Below, piece by piece: positions 25,293 through 33,579 of a stretch of 35,659 nt of DNA. The number at the start of each line of letters is the position of its first letter. Position 1 is the stretch's first letter. The notes beneath the pieces are model-generated. The model ran no database searches. It was not told where the DNA came from and was given only the letters and a program-made list of their open reading frames with translations. The position numbers were made by a program, and so were the translations under genes. The stretch spans positions 1-35,659 of the forward strand of contig NZ_WHYR01000037.1 of NCBI RefSeq assembly GCF_009428905.1, written 5' to 3'. Source of the stretch: Desulfofundulus thermobenzoicus (GTDB lineage: Bacteria; Bacillota; Desulfotomaculia; Desulfotomaculales; Desulfovirgulaceae).

Positions 25293-26044
25293 TTTATTTT
25301 ATCGGCGCCGGGCCGGGAGACCCGGAATTAATTACGGTCAAAGGGGCGCGCCTTTTAAAAGAAGCGGATGTGGTCATATATACCGGTTCCCTGGTCAACC
25401 CCCGGGTGCTGGACTACTGCCGCCAGGGGGTGGAAATACACAACAGTGCCACCATGACTTTAGAGGAGGTGCTGGAGGTAATGCGTGGGGCCGCCCGGCA
25501 AAATCGCACGGTGGCCCGGGTGCATACCGGGGACCCGGGCCTGTACGGAGCCATCCAGGAACAAATGGATGCCCTGGCCGCCGAAGGAATCCCCTTTCAG
25601 GTAATACCGGGGGTGAGTTCTTTCCTGGCCGCCGCAGCCGCCGTACCACACGAGCTGACCCTGCCCGGGGTAACCCAAACGGTCATCCTCACCCGCATGG
25701 AAGGACGCACAGCCGTGCCGGAGAAGGAAAAATTAAGTGAACTGGCCCGGCACCGGAGTACCATGTGCATCTTCCTTTCGGTGCAACAAATTGACCGCCT
25801 GGTTGATGAACTCCTGGAAGGGGGCTATTCCCCGGACACACCGGTGCTGGTGGTGGAAAAGGCATCCTGGCCGGAAGAAAGGATTATACGCAGCGATCTC
25901 AAGGGCATTGCCCATCAGGTACGCCAGGCCGGTATAACCCGCACCGCCCTGATCATGGTGGGAGAAGTCTTTGCCGCCTCCTACCGGCCGTCCAGACTCT
26001 ATGATCCCCGGTTCAGCCACGGTTACCGGAAGGGAGAACCATGA
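25289..26044 (+). CDS. cbiF: Cobalt-precorrin-4 C11-methyltransferase
   Basis: CbiF (CobM homologue) methylates C11. The 251-residue protein has GAGPGDPELITVKG at the N-terminus, the CbiF/CobM hallmark YTGSLVNP, HTGDPGLYGAIQEQ, and IPGVSSFLAAAA. These distinguish it from the paralogous methylases in the operon. The start ATG overlaps the cbiL stop, and the end overlaps cbiG by 4 bp, giving tight translational coupling. Confidence 0.96.
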   Translation: MIYFIGAGPGDPELITVKGARLLKEADVVIYTGSLVNPRVLDYCRQGVEIHNSATMTLEEVLEVMRGAARQNRTVARVHTGDPGLYGAIQEQMDALAAEGIPFQVIPGVSSFLAAAAAVPHELTLPGVTQTVILTRMEGRTAVPEKEKLSELARHRSTMCIFLSVQQIDRLVDELLEGGYSPDTPVLVVEKASWPEERIIRSDLKGIAHQVRQAGITRTALIMVGEVFAASYRPSRLYDPRFSHGYRKGEP

Positions 26045-27126
26045 CCATCACTGTCATTGCCATTACCCGAAACGGAGTCTCCCTGGGGGAAAGGGTGGCC
26101 CATGCCTTAAGGGCCAGAAAACACCGGGTGCGCCTGCTGATCCCCGCCCGTTTCCGGGGAAAAGAGGGGGAGCCCCTGGATGGTCCCCTGGCCAGGGTGC
26201 TGGAAAGGGAATTTCGCTCTTCCCGCGGGCTGGTGCTGATTATGGCCCTGGGCATAGTGGTCCGGCTGCTGGCCCCCCTGCTACGGAACAAGCGGGTGGA
26301 CCCGGCGGTGGTGGTCATGGATGAAGGGGGAAAATTCGCCATCAGCACTTTGAGCGGGCACCTGGGGGGTGCCAATGAACTGGCCCGCCAGCTGGCCGCG
26401 GACCTGGGCGTCATACCTGTAATCACCACCGCCACCGATGTACAGGACCTGCCGGCCGTGGACACCATGGCCCGGGAATTTTCCCTGGTTCTGGAACCAT
26501 TTGCTGCCGTCAGGCAGGTAAATGCTGCGCTGGTGAACGGGGAAAGGGTTGTTCTGTGCAGCGAGGTGCCCCTGCCCGTACAACACTCACCGGGCCTGGA
26601 GGTAATCCCGTGGGATCAACTGGATGACTGCCGTCCGGCGGGCTGGCTGGTATTAATAACCAACCGCCTGATGTCCCTGCCCCATGATCAGATCCTTTTT
26701 TTAAGACCGAAAAATCTGGTGGCCGGCATTGGCTGCCGCCGGGGCGTCGCCCCGGAGTTAATCAGGGGGGCTATTACCGGAGCGCTGCAGATGGCCCGGC
26801 GCAGCCCTTTAAGCCTGCGGGCCCTGGCCACGGTAGACTTGAGGGCACAGGAACCGGGTTTATTGACCGTGGCCGGGGAAATGGACCTGCCCCTCCTGTC
26901 CTTTACCAGGGAACAAATTGACCTGGTTTTCCGGGAAAACCCGGGCATCTTTCAGCATTCCCATTTCGTGCGGGAAAAAATAGGAGTTGGTGGAGTATGC
27001 GAACCGGTAACCATGCTGGCCGCCCCAGGAGCCAGGCTGATCCTGCCCAAAACCCGGTGGCCCGGGGTAACGGTGGCCCTGGCCGAGGAAAGCTCTGGGT
27101 GGTGGGAACGGGACCGGGGTCTTTAG
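26041..27126 (+). CDS. cbiG: Cobalt-precorrin-5A hydrolase
   Basis: CbiG opens the delta-lactone of cobalt-precorrin-5A and releases the two-carbon fragment as acetaldehyde. The 361-residue protein has the CbiG N-terminal domain with LIMALGIVVRLLAPLL and the GGKFAISTLSGHLGGANELA motif. It ends with the CbiG C-terminal domain starting at LVAGIGCRRG. All three parts expected for a full-length CbiG are present. The gene overlaps cbiF by 4 bp and the start of cbiH by about 28 bp. Confidence 0.96.
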   Translation: MTITVIAITRNGVSLGERVAHALRARKHRVRLLIPARFRGKEGEPLDGPLARVLEREFRSSRGLVLIMALGIVVRLLAPLLRNKRVDPAVVVMDEGGKFAISTLSGHLGGANELARQLAADLGVIPVITTATDVQDLPAVDTMAREFSLVLEPFAAVRQVNAALVNGERVVLCSEVPLPVQHSPGLEVIPWDQLDDCRPAGWLVLITNRLMSLPHDQILFLRPKNLVAGIGCRRGVAPELIRGAITGALQMARRSPLSLRALATVDLRAQEPGLLTVAGEMDLPLLSFTREQIDLVFRENPGIFQHSHFVREKIGVGGVCEPVTMLAAPGARLILPKTRWPGVTVALAEESSGWWERDRGL

Positions 27127-27821
27127 CCCATTTGAGCCCCCGGGCACTGCAGGCATTACAGGAAGCCGAACTGATCGTGGGGTACAAAACTTACATCCAG
27201 CTCATCGCCCCCCTGCTGAAGGGAAAGGAAATCCTGAGCACGGGTATGACCCGGGAAGTGGAGCGCTGTACCGCAGCCATCGAGCAGGCGAAAGGGGGCA
27301 AAAGGGTGGCCCTGGTTTCCAGTGGCGATCCGGGGGTTTACGGCATGGCCGGCCTGGCTTTAGAACTGCTGGAAAGGGATGATTTGCTGGACCGGGTGGA
27401 GGTGGAGATCATTCCCGGCATAACCTCCGCCAGTGCCGCAGCCGCCCTGCTGGGGGCACCCCTGATGCACGATTTCGCCGTGATCAGTTTAAGCGACCTT
27501 CTTACTCCCTGGGAGGTAATCCAAAAAAGGCTGGACCTGGCGGCCAGGGGCGATTTTGTAATTGTGCTATATAACCCGGCCAGCCACCAGCGGAAAAACC
27601 AGATCCGCGAAGCCCGGGAAATCATGCTCCAGCACAAACCCGGATCCACACCGGCGGGCATTGTACGTAACGCCTACCGGGAGCAGGAAAAAGTGGTGAT
27701 AACCGACCTGGAACACCTGCTGGATCATCCCATTGATATGCTCTGCACCGTAATTATCGGCAACGCCCGCACCCGCCGGATAGAAGATTACCTGGTCACG
27801 CCAAGGGGATATTCCCTGTGA
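27099..27821 (+). CDS. cbiH: Cobalt-precorrin-3 C17-methyltransferase (ring contraction)
   Basis: CbiH (CobJ homologue) methylates C17 and contracts the macrocycle. The core shows GTGPGSLAHLSPRAL, VGYKTYIQL, SSGDPGVYGMAGL and IPGITSASAAAALLGAP, all typical of the family, plus the later VLYNPASHQRKNQI motif. The open frame continues upstream to 26997, but that part is cbiG sequence read in another frame. GTG 27099 is chosen because GAGGAA (27085-27090) is 8 nt upstream and the resulting 240 residues match the family length. GTG 27102 cannot be excluded. Confidence 0.92.
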   Translation: MVGTGPGSLAHLSPRALQALQEAELIVGYKTYIQLIAPLLKGKEILSTGMTREVERCTAAIEQAKGGKRVALVSSGDPGVYGMAGLALELLERDDLLDRVEVEIIPGITSASAAAALLGAPLMHDFAVISLSDLLTPWEVIQKRLDLAARGDFVIVLYNPASHQRKNQIREAREIMLQHKPGSTPAGIVRNAYREQEKVVITDLEHLLDHPIDMLCTVIIGNARTRRIEDYLVTPRGYSL

Positions 27822-28603
27822 TCCTGGTCCTGAGCGGTACCGCCGACGGCCGCCGGGTTGTCCAGGAACTCCTGGATCGCGGTCTGCCGGTTATGGCCTC
27901 CGCCGCCACACCCTATGGGGGCCAGCTTCTAGCCGGGTGCGGAGCTGAAATTATTACCGGCCGCCTGTCCGAAGGGGAACTGGCCGGCCTGATGGTTAAA
28001 CACCGCATTCGCCTCCTGGTGGACGCCACCCATCCTTATGCCTGCCTGGTTTCGGAAACGGCCCGCCGGGTTTGCGCCCAAAACAACATACCCTACCTGC
28101 GCTACCGGAGGGCGGAAACTGTGTTACCGGAACACCCTTTGATTCACCGGGTGGACGGCTATGAAGAAGCCGCCCGGAAGGCGGTGTCCCTGGGGAAAAC
28201 CATTTTTCTCACCACGGGCAGTAAAACCCTGGGGATTTTCTTAAACGAAGCGCACCGGCACGGCTGCCGGGTGGTAGCCCGGGTGCTGCCGGAACCGGAA
28301 GTGATCCAGCACTGCCGCCAACTGGGTTTAAGACCCGCCGATATCGTTGCCATGCAGGGCCCTTTCAGCCGGGAATTAAACCGGGCTCTGCTCAAACAAT
28401 ATGCCGCTACGGTAATGGTCACCAAGGAAAGTGGCGACGCCGGCGGTACCGGGGCCAAGATAGAGGCTGCCCTGGAGTTGGGGGTGAGCGTGGTGGTAAT
28501 CAAACGCCCGCCCGAGCCCGCCGCGGAAATCAGCGGAACAATAGCAGAACTGCTGGAAAGAATCGAAGGGATTATCATAACCCAGAAGGAGTGCAGGGAA
28601 TGA
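27818..28603 (+). CDS. cbiJ: Cobalt-precorrin-6A reductase
   Basis: CbiJ (CobK homologue) reduces cobalt-precorrin-6A with a reduced pyridine nucleotide. The 261-residue protein has the N-terminal LSGTADGRRV loop, the DATHPYA motif at about residue 70, the LTTGSKTLG segment, and a C-terminal MVTKESGDAGGTGAKIEAA block, which are the usual CbiJ/CobK landmarks. It starts with GTG overlapping the cbiH stop (GTGA), and its stop overlaps the cbiX start. Confidence 0.95.
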   Translation: MILVLSGTADGRRVVQELLDRGLPVMASAATPYGGQLLAGCGAEIITGRLSEGELAGLMVKHRIRLLVDATHPYACLVSETARRVCAQNNIPYLRYRRAETVLPEHPLIHRVDGYEEAARKAVSLGKTIFLTTGSKTLGIFLNEAHRHGCRVVARVLPEPEVIQHCRQLGLRPADIVAMQGPFSRELNRALLKQYAATVMVTKESGDAGGTGAKIEAALELGVSVVVIKRPPEPAAEISGTIAELLERIEGIIITQKECRE

Positions 28604-28965
28604 AAACGGGGATTATTCTCTTAAGCCACGGCAGCCGCCTGCCTGAAGCCCAGGCTACCTTAAGGCTGCTGAAAAGCATGATCACCCAGGAAGGAGCCTT
28701 TGAACTGGTGGAAGGGGCATCCCTGCAGTTCAACCAGCCGGATTTGCCCACCGCCCTGGCTGCCATGGCGGCCAGGGGAATGGAGCGGGTGGTGGTGGTA
28801 CCCCTGTTTTTATACAGGGGGATGCACGTCACCAGGGATATCCCCGATATTGTGGCCAAGGAGCAGACCCGCTACCCCGGTATGGATATTATTGTCGCCG
28901 GAAATATAGGGGCGGACCGGAAGCTGGCCGAAATTATCCTGGAAAGGATCCGGGAGGTGAGCTAA
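28600..28965 (+). CDS. cbiX: Small sirohydrochlorin cobaltochelatase (CbiX-S type)
   Basis: CbiX inserts cobalt into sirohydrochlorin, the entry step of the anaerobic route. At 121 residues this is the short, single-domain form thought to act as a homodimer. The catalytic HGSR motif lies at about residues 10-13, and the second metal-site histidine is in the GMHVTRDIPD segment. There is no histidine-rich tail. ATG 28600 overlaps the cbiJ stop and follows AGAAGGAG (28583-28590); the upstream in-frame GTG 28591 lies too close to that site. Confidence 0.93.
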   Translation: MKTGIILLSHGSRLPEAQATLRLLKSMITQEGAFELVEGASLQFNQPDLPTALAAMAARGMERVVVVPLFLYRGMHVTRDIPDIVAKEQTRYPGMDIIVAGNIGADRKLAEIILERIREVS

Positions 28966-29586
28966 TTGAAAATAATTAAAAACCCCCGGGCCATTGAAAA
29001 AAGAAGCATGGATATCATTGAAGAACAGCTGCCGGAATTATCCATGCTGCCCCCCGGGGAAAGGGAAATAATCAAACGGGTGGTTCATACCACCGGTGAC
29101 CTGTCCTGCGCCGGGCTGGTGCGTATCCACCCCCAGGCTGTGGCCGGCGGATTGAAAGCCCTGCGGTCCGGCCGTCCCATTCTTACCGATGTTAATATGG
29201 TGCGTACCGGCATTATCCGGGAACGCCTGGCCGCCCTGGGAGTGGAAGCCCGTTGCCTGATCAACGATCCTGCCGTGGTCAGCCGCGCCCGGGAAACGGG
29301 AGTGACCAGAGCCATGATTGCCATGGAAATGGGGGCCCCCGGGGTTGATGGTGGTATTGTGGCCATCGGCAATGCACCCACGGCCCTATTCGCCCTCTGC
29401 CACCTGATCAGCGCTGGAAAGGCCAGACCGGCGCTGGTGGTGGGTACGCCGGTGGGCTTCGTCGGAGCTACCGAATCAAAGGAAGAGTTGATGTCCCTGA
29501 ACATTCCTTATATAACCATACCGGGCACCAGGGGCGGCAGCACCATTGCCACCGCCATTATCAACGCCCTGTTGCTTATGGCTTAA
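28966..29586 (+). CDS. cbiC: Cobalt-precorrin-8 methylmutase
   Basis: CbiC (CobH homologue) moves the C11 methyl group to C12 to give cobyrinate. The 206-residue chain has RSMDIIEEQL, the catalytic-histidine segment VVHTTGD, TDVNMVRTGI, GNAPTALF and the C-terminal TPVGFVGATESKE motif. It uses TTG as start with a good GGGAGGTGA ribosome-binding site 5 nt upstream, and immediately follows the cbiX stop. It is the last cbi gene here; cbiA, cbiP, cbiB and the lower-ligand genes are not in the window. Confidence 0.95.
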   Translation: MKIIKNPRAIEKRSMDIIEEQLPELSMLPPGEREIIKRVVHTTGDLSCAGLVRIHPQAVAGGLKALRSGRPILTDVNMVRTGIIRERLAALGVEARCLINDPAVVSRARETGVTRAMIAMEMGAPGVDGGIVAIGNAPTALFALCHLISAGKARPALVVGTPVGFVGATESKEELMSLNIPYITIPGTRGGSTIATAIINALLLMA

Positions 29587-29663
29587 GTTAATCTCAAAGT
29601 TTTCATGTATAAAAGCTCTGCCCGGCGGTTAAAAATATTCATTGAGCCGGAAAGGAGGAAAGA

Positions 29664-30362
29664 ATGGGTAGTAGATTAATCAAAATCGCCGGTCTGGTGA
29701 CCATCCTGCTTCTGCTGCAAGGAGTGGTAGCCTTGCAACGGGGTTATGCCGGCGAAATGATTGCAGGCTCACCGGGTGGAGCGGAATTAAGCGACATGAG
29801 ACACCTGGCCTGTTATACGGTACGGCCGGGGGATACATTGATTTCCATAGCACAGCAATTCGATTTGCCCGTGGAAAGGATTATGGCAGTCAACAAGCTG
29901 ACCGGCAGCACCATTAACCCGGGTGACGTGTTGATCCTTCCTGACCGGAGTTACAGCAGCATTCCCTCCGTGATTTCCCGGGGAGCCATCTCGCGGGAAG
30001 ATCTTTTGCTCCTGGCCAGGGTGATCCACGCCGAGGCCCGGGGGGAGAGTTTCACCGGACAGGTGGCTGTGGGAGCGGTCATCCTCAACCGGGTGACCAG
30101 TCCCGGTTTTCCTAAAACCATCCGGGAAGTCGTTTATCAGAAAAACAAGCATATTTACCAGTTTTCGCCTGTGGCCGACGGTTCCATAAATCTGGAACCC
30201 GATGAGACGGCTATTAATGCCGCCATTCAGGCTCTTATGGGCTGCGATCCCACCAACGGGGCACTGTTTTTCTACAATCCCCGTACAGCCGCGGACCGGT
30301 GGATCAGAACACTGCCGGTGGTTACCCGGATCGGCAATCACGTCTTTGCCACAAAAGCCTGA
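29664..30362 (+). CDS. Secreted LysM/SleB-type cell wall hydrolase
   Basis: A 232-residue exported protein. Residues about 5-30 are a signal peptide with a likely cleavage near GYAGE. A LysM peptidoglycan-binding domain (about 50-93, YTVRPGDTLISIAQQF) follows. The C-terminal part from about 112 is a SleB/Hydrolase_2 domain with ARVIHAEARGE, holding the presumed catalytic glutamate, and GAVILNRV. SleB-type enzymes are lytic transglycosylases acting on spore cortex or vegetative wall. The spore role is inference. GGAAAGGAGG precedes ATG 29664. Confidence 0.9.
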   Translation: MGSRLIKIAGLVTILLLLQGVVALQRGYAGEMIAGSPGGAELSDMRHLACYTVRPGDTLISIAQQFDLPVERIMAVNKLTGSTINPGDVLILPDRSYSSIPSVISRGAISREDLLLLARVIHAEARGESFTGQVAVGAVILNRVTSPGFPKTIREVVYQKNKHIYQFSPVADGSINLEPDETAINAAIQALMGCDPTNGALFFYNPRTAADRWIRTLPVVTRIGNHVFATKA

Positions 30363-30369
30363 AAACATA

Positions 30370-30400
30370 AAAAGGGGGCGGTTTAACGGACCGGCCCCTT
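30370..30400 (-). terminator. Bidirectional hairpin between the convergent SleB and P-loop/Asp23 genes
   Basis: AAGGGG-CGGT (30372-30382) and ACCG-CCCCTT (30390-30400) pair with one mismatch. On the minus strand the stem is followed by a T-rich run, so it is a good terminator for the Asp23 fusion gene, whose TAA stop lies in the loop. On the plus strand ACCCTTTTT follows and may also end sleB. Confidence 0.65.
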
Positions 30401-31237
30401 ACCCTTTTTCCCATCGGGTAAGAATACTTCTTTAACCAGCACATTTACTGCCTTAACCGATAAACCGGTCATTTCTTCCACCCGCCTTTTCACCGTATCC
30501 TGGATCTGCCGTCCCACCTGGTTCAAAATACAACCATAATACAAAACGGGATGCACTTCAATAACCACTCCGTCGGCATGCCTTTCCACCAGAACGCGGC
30601 CGGCGCTTTTCACTCCATCCACCTCCCGGGTTGCCCGGGTCACAATGGCGGCCAGGGCATGCTGGGTGATGGTCAGTTTGCCGAAATAGGTGAAAGTGGG
30701 GCGTACCACCGACTGCTCAAGCCAGCTGCGTTTCCCCTGGGGATCTTTGCGGTGGAGCAGCACCTGCAGGGAATCGGTGATTATATCGGGAAACCTTTTT
30801 TTCACCTCCATGGTAGGAGCGGGAATAACATGCTTACTGTACTGGACGCGCATGGCCCGGGCTTTTTTGATCTCTTTTTGGGAGGCCACTGCGTCAATGG
30901 GAATTACCCGGCTCACCGGAGGCAGGGACAACCGGGAGACAATTTTATCCACCATACCCTTCGATGTACCCAGGATGAGGATCCTCCGGGGGTTTATCTC
31001 CCGCAACACTTCCCGGGCCTGCCGTGCCTGTTCGTCGTCCATAAACAGGGCCGTTTTAATGGCGCCTATGCGCGTGGGCTGACGTTTGGCCGAAACGCCG
31101 GTGAGAATCCGGTTTCCTTTAATTAACAGACCATCGTCGATGATAATTTCGGCATTCAAATCATAGGCCGTGGCTATGGCCCGGTAACTTTTGCCCGTCC
31201 CGCTGGGGCCAACCAGTGCGAAAACTTCCAAGTCCAT
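30383..31237 (-). CDS. P-loop NTPase fused to an Asp23/Gls24-like domain
   Basis: A 284-residue two-domain protein. The N-terminal half has a Walker A loop GPSGTGKS at residues 10-17 and an IIIDDG segment at 31-36, like a small AAA/kinase-type NTPase. The C-terminal part (about 187-275) matches the Asp23/Gls24 family: TITQHALAAIVTRA, a GVVIEVHPVLYYG strand, and the final EMTGLSVKAVNVLV. Stand-alone Asp23-like proteins act at the cell envelope or with fatty-acid and wall pathways. The NTPase partner suggests an ATP- or GTP-regulated switch. No biochemical function is established that I can name. GGGGGAGA lies just before the ATG at 31237. It is divergent from the penicillin-binding protein. 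Confidence 0.78.
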   Translation of the reverse strand: MDLEVFALVGPSGTGKSYRAIATAYDLNAEIIIDDGLLIKGNRILTGVSAKRQPTRIGAIKTALFMDDEQARQAREVLREINPRRILILGTSKGMVDKIVSRLSLPPVSRVIPIDAVASQKEIKKARAMRVQYSKHVIPAPTMEVKKRFPDIITDSLQVLLHRKDPQGKRSWLEQSVVRPTFTYFGKLTITQHALAAIVTRATREVDGVKSAGRVLVERHADGVVIEVHPVLYYGCILNQVGRQIQDTVKRRVEEMTGLSVKAVNVLVKEVFLPDGKKGKGPVR

Positions 31238-31348
31238 TCTCCCCCTGCAAAATGCTGCTTAAAACCGGCCGGGTCATTTGTCTAAATTAACAGTGATGAT
31301 ATTCTACATAATGATGGTTATTCCTTTACCCATAGTCTATGGATGCAT

Positions 31349-31377
31349 TTTTCATTTCTGGGATAGGATAGTATATA
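31349..31377 (+). promoter_or_regulatory. Candidate sigma-A-type promoter for the penicillin-binding protein
   Basis: TTTTCA (31349-31354) and TATATA (31372-31377) are separated by 17 bp in an AT-rich divergent spacer, about 50 bp upstream of the GTG start. The match to consensus is moderate. Confidence 0.35.
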
Positions 31378-31427
31378 TTATAACCCGCTACTGCGAGCGT
31401 GCAAAGTTTTACCGGAGGTTTAAAAAA

Positions 31428-33458
31428 GTGGGCAATAAAAGTGACTCCCTTAAACCCGGGATCATCGCAATCAAGGGGAACCCCAAAAGGAAAAGAAAAT
31501 CACATGTTATCATCAAGATTGCTTTATTGCTGCTGTTACTGGGCCTTCTGGCCGGTTGCGCCGCCCCTTTTTCCTGGCCGTCTCCAACCGTGCCCACCCC
31601 TTCCAGGGTGTTGGACGCCGGGGGAAGGTTGATCGCCACCATAACCCCGAATCAACGCATTCCGGTAGCGCTGAAAGATATTTCACCGGAAATGCAAAAG
31701 GCCGTGGTGGCCATCGAAGACGCCCGTTTTTACCGGCACCACGGCATAGATCCGGTGGGTCTGGCCAGGGCTTTATACCGCAATGCCCGGGCCGGAAAAA
31801 TAGTGGAGGGGGGCAGCACCATCACCCAGCAGCTGGCCAAAAACATGTACCTGGGGCCGGAAAAAACCTTAACCCGGAAAATAAAAGAACTATGGTTAAC
31901 CATCCAGCTGGAAAGGCAATACAGCAAGGATGAAATTCTGCAGATGTACCTGAACCAGGTTTACTTCGGCCAGGGCGCTTACGGCATCGAAATGGCCGCC
32001 CGTACCTATTTCGACAAACCGGCACGGGATCTGGATCTGGCCGAAAGTGCCATGCTGGCCGGGTTAATCCGGGCACCCAGCCTGTACAATCCGGTGGTGG
32101 ATCCGGACAGGGCCAGGGACAGGCAGGCCCAGGTACTGCAGCGGATGTTGGAGTTGGGCATGATTACACCACAGCAGGCAAAAGAAGCCCGGGCAAAGCC
32201 CCTTAAACCCCGGAACCAGGTGGCCGGACAGACCACTGCCGCTTATTTTGTGGCCGAAGTAGTAAAGTATATCCAGCAAAAGTATCCCCGGCAACCGGAT
32301 CTGGTCTACAGTGGTGGATTAACCATCCGGACCGCCCTGGATCTGGATATGCAGAAAGCAGCTGAAAAGGCGTTGCAGGACGGCCTCTCAGCTCAGAATC
32401 CCGATCTGGAGGGGGCGCTGGTGGCCCTGGACCCCCGAACCGGTTATATCAAAGCCATGGTGGGAGGCCGCAATTTCAACCGCTCCCAGTACAACCGGGC
32501 GCTGGCCAGGAGCCAGCCGGGCTCGGCTTTCAAACCTTTTCTTTATGCGGCCGCCCTGGAGCGGGGCTACACCGCCGCCACCATCCTGGAGTGCAAACCG
32601 GCAAGTTACCCCATACCGGGGCAGGAACCCTACCGGCCCACCGATTTTAACGGCGGTTATCACAACCGTCCCTTTACGTTAAAAGAGGCCCTTTATACTT
32701 CGGATAACGTGGTGGCCGTGGAACTGAACAACCGCCTGGGACCGGAAACCCTGGTGGCCTGCGCCCGCCGGTTGGGAATTGAAAGCCCCCTGCAACCGTA
32801 TCTGTCCCTGCCCCTGGGTACGGCGGAGGTTACCCCCCTGGAAATGGCCCGGGCCTACGGCGCCCTGGCCAACCGGGGTCAATTGTCCAAACCCCTTTAT
32901 ATTACCCAAATTCTGGACCGCAGGGGCAATGTGTTGGAAGAAAACAATCCGCAACTGCAACCGGTGCTGGATGAAAAAATCGCCTACATTGTTACCGATA
33001 TGCTGAAGGGAGTGCTGCAGCCGGGAGGAACGGCGGCGGATGCCGGCAAACTGTTAAACCGGCCGGCCGCCGGCAAAACGGGAACCACTACGGGATTAAA
33101 GGATGTCTGGTTTGTGGGTTATACGCCACAACTGGTCTGTACCGTCTATGTGGGCTATGACGATAAACAAAAATCCACCGGTGCCACCTCCGGGCAACTG
33201 GCCGCCCCCCTGTGGGCCGGGTTCATGGCTGCCGCTTTACAGGATCAGCCGGCGGAAGACTTCCCCGTACCCGGCGGCGTCACCCTGGTGGATATCTGCG
33301 CCGACGACGGCCTGCGGGCCACACCCTTCAGCCGGCGGGTGATCCGGGCCGCTTTCGTGGAGGGAACGGAACCCGTGTTACCCTGCTTTTTCGGCAGCAA
33401 CACTCCCTGGGGTTTAAAACTACGGGATTTGCTGCAACCGGGTGGGGAAACCCCGTGA
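31428..33458 (+). CDS. Class A penicillin-binding protein (PBP1A-type)
   Basis: A bifunctional peptidoglycan synthase of 676 residues. After a basic N-terminus (KRKRK at 20-24) comes a hydrophobic segment (about 27-41). The GT51 transglycosylase domain has the catalytic Glu97 in IEDARFYRHHG and GGSTITQQLAKN. The transpeptidase domain has SAFK (Ser366, Lys369), SDN (425-427) and KTG (550-552). All catalytic motifs are intact. The open frame reaches back to 31278, but GTG 31428 is preferred: GGAGG at 31414-31418 is well placed and the segment upstream is unlike the family. The hydrophobic stretch ends in LLAGC with Cys44, which looks like a lipobox. The protein lacks the long C-terminal tail of some relatives. 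Confidence 0.93.
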   Translation: MGNKSDSLKPGIIAIKGNPKRKRKSHVIIKIALLLLLLGLLAGCAAPFSWPSPTVPTPSRVLDAGGRLIATITPNQRIPVALKDISPEMQKAVVAIEDARFYRHHGIDPVGLARALYRNARAGKIVEGGSTITQQLAKNMYLGPEKTLTRKIKELWLTIQLERQYSKDEILQMYLNQVYFGQGAYGIEMAARTYFDKPARDLDLAESAMLAGLIRAPSLYNPVVDPDRARDRQAQVLQRMLELGMITPQQAKEARAKPLKPRNQVAGQTTAAYFVAEVVKYIQQKYPRQPDLVYSGGLTIRTALDLDMQKAAEKALQDGLSAQNPDLEGALVALDPRTGYIKAMVGGRNFNRSQYNRALARSQPGSAFKPFLYAAALERGYTAATILECKPASYPIPGQEPYRPTDFNGGYHNRPFTLKEALYTSDNVVAVELNNRLGPETLVACARRLGIESPLQPYLSLPLGTAEVTPLEMARAYGALANRGQLSKPLYITQILDRRGNVLEENNPQLQPVLDEKIAYIVTDMLKGVLQPGGTAADAGKLLNRPAAGKTGTTTGLKDVWFVGYTPQLVCTVYVGYDDKQKSTGATSGQLAAPLWAGFMAAALQDQPAEDFPVPGGVTLVDICADDGLRATPFSRRVIRAAFVEGTEPVLPCFFGSNTPWGLKLRDLLQPGGETP

Positions 33459-33579
33459 TAACTAACGGAACGTCTTTATTTGGCCGGATTGATCGCCGGG
33501 GACAGCCTGAACAGGCAGGAATTAAAGGAGTGCATCAAGAATTAACGTTTACCCGGCATTAAAAAACGAGGTGAAGCTT

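Noticed and set aside
26997..27098. Upstream extension of cbiH
   Set aside because: This part is cbiG coding sequence in another frame, gives a low-complexity peptide unlike CbiH, and lacks a ribosome-binding site.
31278..31427. Extended N-terminus of the penicillin-binding protein with an extra hydrophobic segment
   Set aside because: GTG 31428 has a well-placed GGAGG, the extension is AT-rich like a promoter region and contains a candidate promoter, and the family starts just before its membrane anchor.
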